A stretch of 64,000 bases of DNA, taken from Sequoia sempervirens. Lineage: Eukaryota > Streptophyta > Pinopsida > Cupressales > Cupressaceae. Positions 59,190 to 64,000 of the stretch are shown one piece after another. The notes under the pieces are model-generated. The model did not search any database. It had not been told where the DNA came from and worked only from the letters and a program-made list of their open reading frames with translations. Position numbers and translations under genes: made by a program. The stretch spans positions 214,133,565 through 214,197,564 of the forward strand of contig VDFB02358134.1 in assembly GCA_007258455.2 (NCBI GenBank). The letters are read 5' to 3'. The first letter of the stretch is position 1, and each line of letters opens with the position of its first letter.

Positions 59190-59598
59190 TGTTGGTTGTG
59201 GGAACACCTCCAAATTTTACAAGGGCAATGGATATCGGTGTTTCATCCACTATACAATCTTCCATCGCTCTGATAGAGGAGGTATGAGGAAAATTACTAA
59301 ATTTCAATTTACATTTGTTGTTATAGATGTTAGTTCTAGTGAAAAATCAAACCATTATTGATTCGTAGTTTAATTCCTATTTGGATGGTTTATACAGGGC
59401 TTGAGCATGCTTGAGCATCAACATGCAAATATTTCCATCATGGAGAGTGATCATGAGATGGCCGTAAGTGATTATTTTGTTAAATATATCATTTCTTATA
59501 ATGTAATTTCTATATATTAATGTCTTTACTTCTTATTGTAATAGTTAAAACTTCACCAGGAGCTAAACTATAGGAGGAGGAGCAGGAGCACTCCTTGA
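59190..59598 (+). pseudogene. 3' exons of an intron-bearing gene-like unit
   Basis: Three segments join in one frame with canonical splice sites. The first is about 59190-59281 (VGTPPNFTRAMDIGVSSTIQ, then SSIALIEE) with donor GAG|GTATGAG. The second is 59398-59463 (66 nt, GLSMLEHQHANISIMESDHE, then MA) with acceptor TATACAG and donor GTAAGTG. The third is 59545-59598 (54 nt, LKLHQELNYRRRSRSTP and a stop) with acceptor TAATAG. No stop interrupts these about 70 codons. The product is not recognised; a short coiled coil and a basic C-terminus are visible. The upstream exons may be those at 26.2-27.7 kb, 30 kb away across the nested insertions. Confidence 0.45.
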
Positions 59599-60460
59599 GC
59601 ACAACAAAAATGAGTGACAGACTTATCGCCATCAGATCACCAAACAAAGGGAAATAATTTATTTCCAGAGCATGGAGAGAAATGAATTTTGATTCCAGAG
59701 CCCTTTGTTGTATGCCTAGACATGGCAATTTTGTACATATCTTGTATTGGATATATTTGACATTGTATGCCTATATGGCATTCGAGCGTAAGCCTATATG
59801 GCTATTTTGTAACTATATTTTATACTTATATTTACATATATTGATGTATGTGTACATGGCTATTTGGTTAATACAAATATTTTTTATTGATGGTGTCCAT
59901 ATTTTCTCTTTTTGACAATGTCAAAAGCATGGTTGCATACAAATTCGGAAAAAGACTTTTCATTTTAGATTAGCAATGCATGGATGTTTTTAAAAGTATC
60001 CTTGATATTACAAAAAGATATATGTTTATACCATAGCAGCAAAAATCTTTTGGGGAAAAAATCGGCAAACCAAAAGTATAATTTTTTTTGAAAAAATTAG
60101 GAAAAAGTCTAGAAAAATTGAAAAAAAATCAGATTTTAAAAAAAAGGTAAAAAAAAGTAGAACAAGAGATAAAAAAAAATTTAAAAAAATTTAAAGGCAT
60201 TTCCATAGCATAGATATATAGAGAGAAAATAAAATAAAGAGTTTAACTAATAAATTGTAAAAAATAGATTTTTGTAGTTTATATTCATATTGTTGATTAC
60301 ATTGCATTGCACATATTTCAAACTCAAAGCATTGCTTCACATTGCATAACTAATAACTAGATGTTTATAGATGACAAAATTTCAATTACAATATAGTTTT
60401 TACAAAGTCAACCTAAGCAGCTATACAATTACTTCACATTGCATAACTAATATAACTAGG
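59599..60460. other. Non-coding sequence downstream of the exons
   Basis: AT-rich sequence contains two GCCTATATGGC motifs (59769 and 59791), A-rich runs (60050-60190), and from 60229 the direct repeat of 27680-27900. No gene is supported. Confidence 0.6.
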
Positions 60461-63415
60461 AGTAGCTCCCAATTGCATTTGCTTGTCATGGAATTCTATG
60501 AGACCACATTTCTTTGAGGCATTTTTTTAGACAATTCACTGCCTTGTCTATACTACCACATTTTTGATACATGTCTACCAAAGAATTTTTTCAAATAGTT
60601 CACTACCTTGTTGCTATGGTTGAAAGCCTAAAACAAGTACTTTCGAACAAGCTATGGATGCTTCAAAAAAATATATCAAAAGCATAATAGTAAGAAATAT
60701 CATAGACAAGGCAGTGAACTCTTTGAAAAAATTCCTCAAAGAAATGAGGTCTCATGGTGATGGAATTCCATGACATTTGATGTCATGGCATTCCATCACC
60801 ATGAGACCTCATTTTTTCAAAGAGTTCACTGCCTTGTCTATGCTGACACATTTTTCATACATGTCTATGAAAGAATTTTCTCAAACAGTTCATTGCCTTG
60901 TTGCTCTGGCTAAAAGCCTAAAACAGGTGGTTTCAAACAAGCTATGGATTGTCATGGCATTCCATCACCATGAGACCACATTTCTTTGAGGAATTTTTTC
61001 AAACAATTCGCTGCATTGTCTATGCTACCACACTTTTCATACATGTTTACCAAAGCATTTTATCAAACAGTTCACCTCCTTGCTACTATGGCCAAAAGCC
61101 TAAAATAGGTGCTTCAAAACAAGCTATGGATGCTTGGAAAAAACCTATCAAAGCATAATAATAAGCAATATCATAGACAAGGACGTGAACTGTTTGAATA
61201 AAAGCCTCAAAGAAATGTGGTCTCAATGGTGGTGGAATGCCATGACAATCCATAGAAATTTTCTTGTCATGGAATTCATCATGCCATTCCATGACCATGA
61301 TAACACATTTCTTTGAGGCATTTTTTCAAATAGTTTGCTGCCTTGTCTATGCTACCACATTTTTCATACATGTTTACCAAAGCATTTTATCAAATAGTTC
61401 ACCTCCTTGCTGCTATGGCTAAAAGCCTAAAATAGGTGCTTCCAAACAAGCTATGGATGCTTGGAAAAAATCTATCAAAGCATAATAATAAGCAATATCA
61501 TAGACAAGGCAACGAACTATTTCAATAAAAGCCTCAAAGAAATGTGGTCTCAATGGTCGTGGAATGCCATGAAAATCCATAGCAATTTGCTTGTGATGGC
61601 ATTCTTCATGCCATTCCATCACCATGAGACCACATTTCTTTGAGGAATTTTTTCAAACAGTTTGCCGCCTTGTCTATGCTACTACATTTTTCATATGTGT
61701 TTACCAAATCATTTTATCAAACAGTTCACCTCCTTGCTTCTCTGGCTAAAAGCCTAAAATAGGTGCTTCCAAACAAGCTATGGATGCTTGGAAAAAATCT
61801 ATCAAAGCATAATAATAAGCAATAGCATAGACAGGGTAGCGAACTGTTTGAATAAAAGCCTCAAAGAAATGTGGTCTCAATGGTGGTGGACTGCTATGAC
61901 AATCCATAGTAATTTGCTTGTCATGGCATTCGTCATGCCATTTCATCACCATGAGACCACATTTCTTTGAAGCATTTTTTCAAATAGTTTGCTACCTTAT
62001 CTATGCTACCACATTTTTCATACATGTTTACCAAAGCATTTTATCAAATAGTTCACCTCCTTGCTGCTATGGCTAAAATCCTAAAATAGGTGCTTCCAAA
62101 CAAGCTATGGATGCTTGGAAAAAATCTATCAAATTATAATAATAAGAAATAGCATAGACAAGGCAGCGAACTATTTGAATTAAACCTCAAAGAAATGTGG
62201 TCTCAATGGTGGTGGAATGCCATGACAATCCATAGCAATTTGCTTGTCATGGCATTCGTCATGCCATTCCATCACCATGAGACCACATTTCTTTGAGGCA
62301 TTTTTCAAACAGTTCGCTGCCTTGTCTATGGTACCACATTTTTTATACATGTTTACCAAAGAATTTTATCAAATAGTTCACCTCCTTATTGCTATGGCTA
62401 AAAGCCTAAAATAGGTGCTTCCAAACAAGCTATGGATGCTTGGAAAAATCTATCAAAGCATAATAATAAGCAATAGCATAGACAAGGCAGTGAACTGTTT
62501 GAATAAAAGACTCAAAGAAATGTGTCTCAATGGTGGTGGAATGTCATGACAATCCATAGCAATTTGCTTGTCATGGCATTTTCATGCCATTCCATCACCA
62601 TGAGACCACATTTCTTTGAGGTATTTTTTCAAATAGTTCGCTGCCTTGTCTATGCTACCACATTTTTCATACATGTTTACCAAAGAATTTTATCAAACAG
62701 TTCACCTCCTTGCTGCTATGGCTAAAAGCCTAAAATAGGTGATTCCAAACAAGCTATGAATGCTTGAAAAAATCTATCAAAGCATAATAATAAGCAATAG
62801 CATAGACAAGGTAGCGAATTGTTTGAATTAAAGCCTATCAAAGATAATAATAAGCAATAGCATAACAAGGTCTCCTCAATGTGGTCCACATTTCTTTGAG
62901 GCATTTTTTCAAAAAATTCGTTGTCTTGTCTATGCTATCACATTTTTCATACATGTTTACCAAAGAATTTTATCAAATAGTTCACCTCCTTGCTACTATG
63001 GCTAAAAGCCTAAAATAGGTGCTTCCAAAAAAGCTATGGATGCTTGGAAAAAATCTATCAAAGCATAATAATAAGCAATAGCATAGACAAGGCAGTAAAC
63101 TATTTGAATAAAAGCCTCAAAGCAATGTGGTCTCAATGGTGGTGGAATGTCATGAAAATCCATAGCAATTTTCTTGTCATGGCATTCGTTATACCATTCC
63201 ATCACCATGAGACCACATTTCTTAGAGGCATTTTTTCAAACAGTTCACTTCCTTGTCTATGAGCTACCACATTTTTCATACATGTCTACCAAAGCATTTT
63301 ATCAAACAATTCACTGCCTTGCTGCTATGGCTAAAAGCCTAAAAAAAGTACTTTTGAACAAGCTATGGATGCTTGGAAAAAATCTATCAAAACATAATAG
63401 TAAGCAACAATCTAT
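60461..63415. repeat. Tandem array of about ten 327-bp monomers, each with a long inverted repeat
   Basis: The block CATGAGACCACATTTCTTTG recurs (with small changes) at about 60498, 60799, 60970, 61297, 61623, 61950, 62277, 62603, 62890 and 63209. The usual period is 326-327 bp. Each monomer also carries the reverse complement of this flank (CAAAGAAATGTGGTCTC with GACAAGGCAGCGAACTGTTT), so adjacent arms of about 80-95 bp face each other across a loop of 12-30 nt. The spacer between hairpins contains GGATGCTTGGAAAAAATCTA and AGCCTAAAATAGGTGCTTCC. Short frames in the array are by-products of the repeat. Not similar to any mobile-element coding region here. Confidence 0.9.
60701..60842. repeat. 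Near-perfect long hairpin with 3-nt loop
   Basis: The left arm 60701-60776 pairs with 60780-60842 around the loop TTG. The arms match apart from one mismatch (GGAATTCC versus GGCATTCC) and a 13-nt insertion in the left arm (TTCCTCAAAGAAA). It is the tightest fold in the array. Confidence 0.85.

Positions 63416-64000
<585 letters not shown>

Noticed and set aside
60461..63415. CRISPR-like array or ordinary centromeric satellite
   Set aside because: Units are tandem 327-bp repeats with internal inverted arms and no unique spacers. A plant genome has no CRISPR, and ten units with variable deletions do not show a homogeneous centromeric satellite.

Overview
This window is plant nuclear DNA. It contains no intact protein-coding gene and is filled with layers of transposable elements in different stages of decay. 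The organism is a land plant with a large, repeat-rich genome, because Ty1/copia and Ty3/gypsy polyproteins, a plant-mobile-domain (PMD) protein and a tRNA-derived SINE are all present. Very long, old, nested elements and long stretches of AT-rich anonymous DNA make a gymnosperm plausible, but the sequence alone does not prove it.

Layout. From 1 to 10.27 kb the sequence is AT-rich and intergenic. It holds a minus-strand LTR promoter relic (about 0.4-1.35 kb), a 1.1-kb element with 30-bp terminal inverted repeats (3216-4324) and a weak gene relic (about 7.2-7.9 kb). A structurally complete but mutated Ty1/copia element occupies 10271-15267, with 322-bp LTRs, an initiator-Met-type PBS and a near-perfect 5-bp target duplication. 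A minus-strand SINE candidate (about 15.43-15.60 kb) and a truncated minus-strand copia element (15.6-19.2 kb, with an internal tandem duplication) follow. After an AT-rich stretch come an unrecognised decayed ORF ending at an LTR-like start (21.2-23.4 kb) and a third copia relic with its own promoter-bearing LTR (23.5-26.0 kb).

The right-hand part is a nest. An intron-bearing gene-like unit (exons at 26.2-27.7 kb and 59.2-59.6 kb) is separated by a minus-strand Ty3/gypsy chromovirus-like element (28.6-30.2 and 57.8-59.06 kb). That element is itself split by a giant Tat/Ogre-lineage Ty3/gypsy element (30245-57766) bounded by a perfect GCTAG target duplication. As assembled, the Tat element carries two copies of its leader plus gag-pol, joined at a gap of exactly 100 N (39769-39868). 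One sequence pass encodes Gag, an aspartic protease, a G-patch domain, RT, RNase H, a second archaeal-type RNase H and integrase. It continues with a 6.5-kb 3' region holding a 33-bp minisatellite and an antisense gene for a PMD protein with RG-rich, acidic, coiled-coil and His/Ser/Arg-rich parts.

The most unusual signals are in this element. Clusters of a degenerate CGCANNTG motif lie in the leader upstream of gag and, in inverted orientation, upstream of the antisense PMD gene. The two opposite transcripts would therefore begin with the same kind of motif array. Its 3' LTR carries nine consecutive AT-rich palindromes within 450 bp, a block deleted from the 5' LTR. Beyond the nest, 60.5-63.4 kb is a tandem array of about ten roughly 327-bp monomers, each holding a long inverted repeat, so a transcript would fold into a chain of hairpins. 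A truncated monomer of the same family lies at 27.9-28.1 kb. The window ends with a 110-bp (AT)n microsatellite and anonymous sequence.
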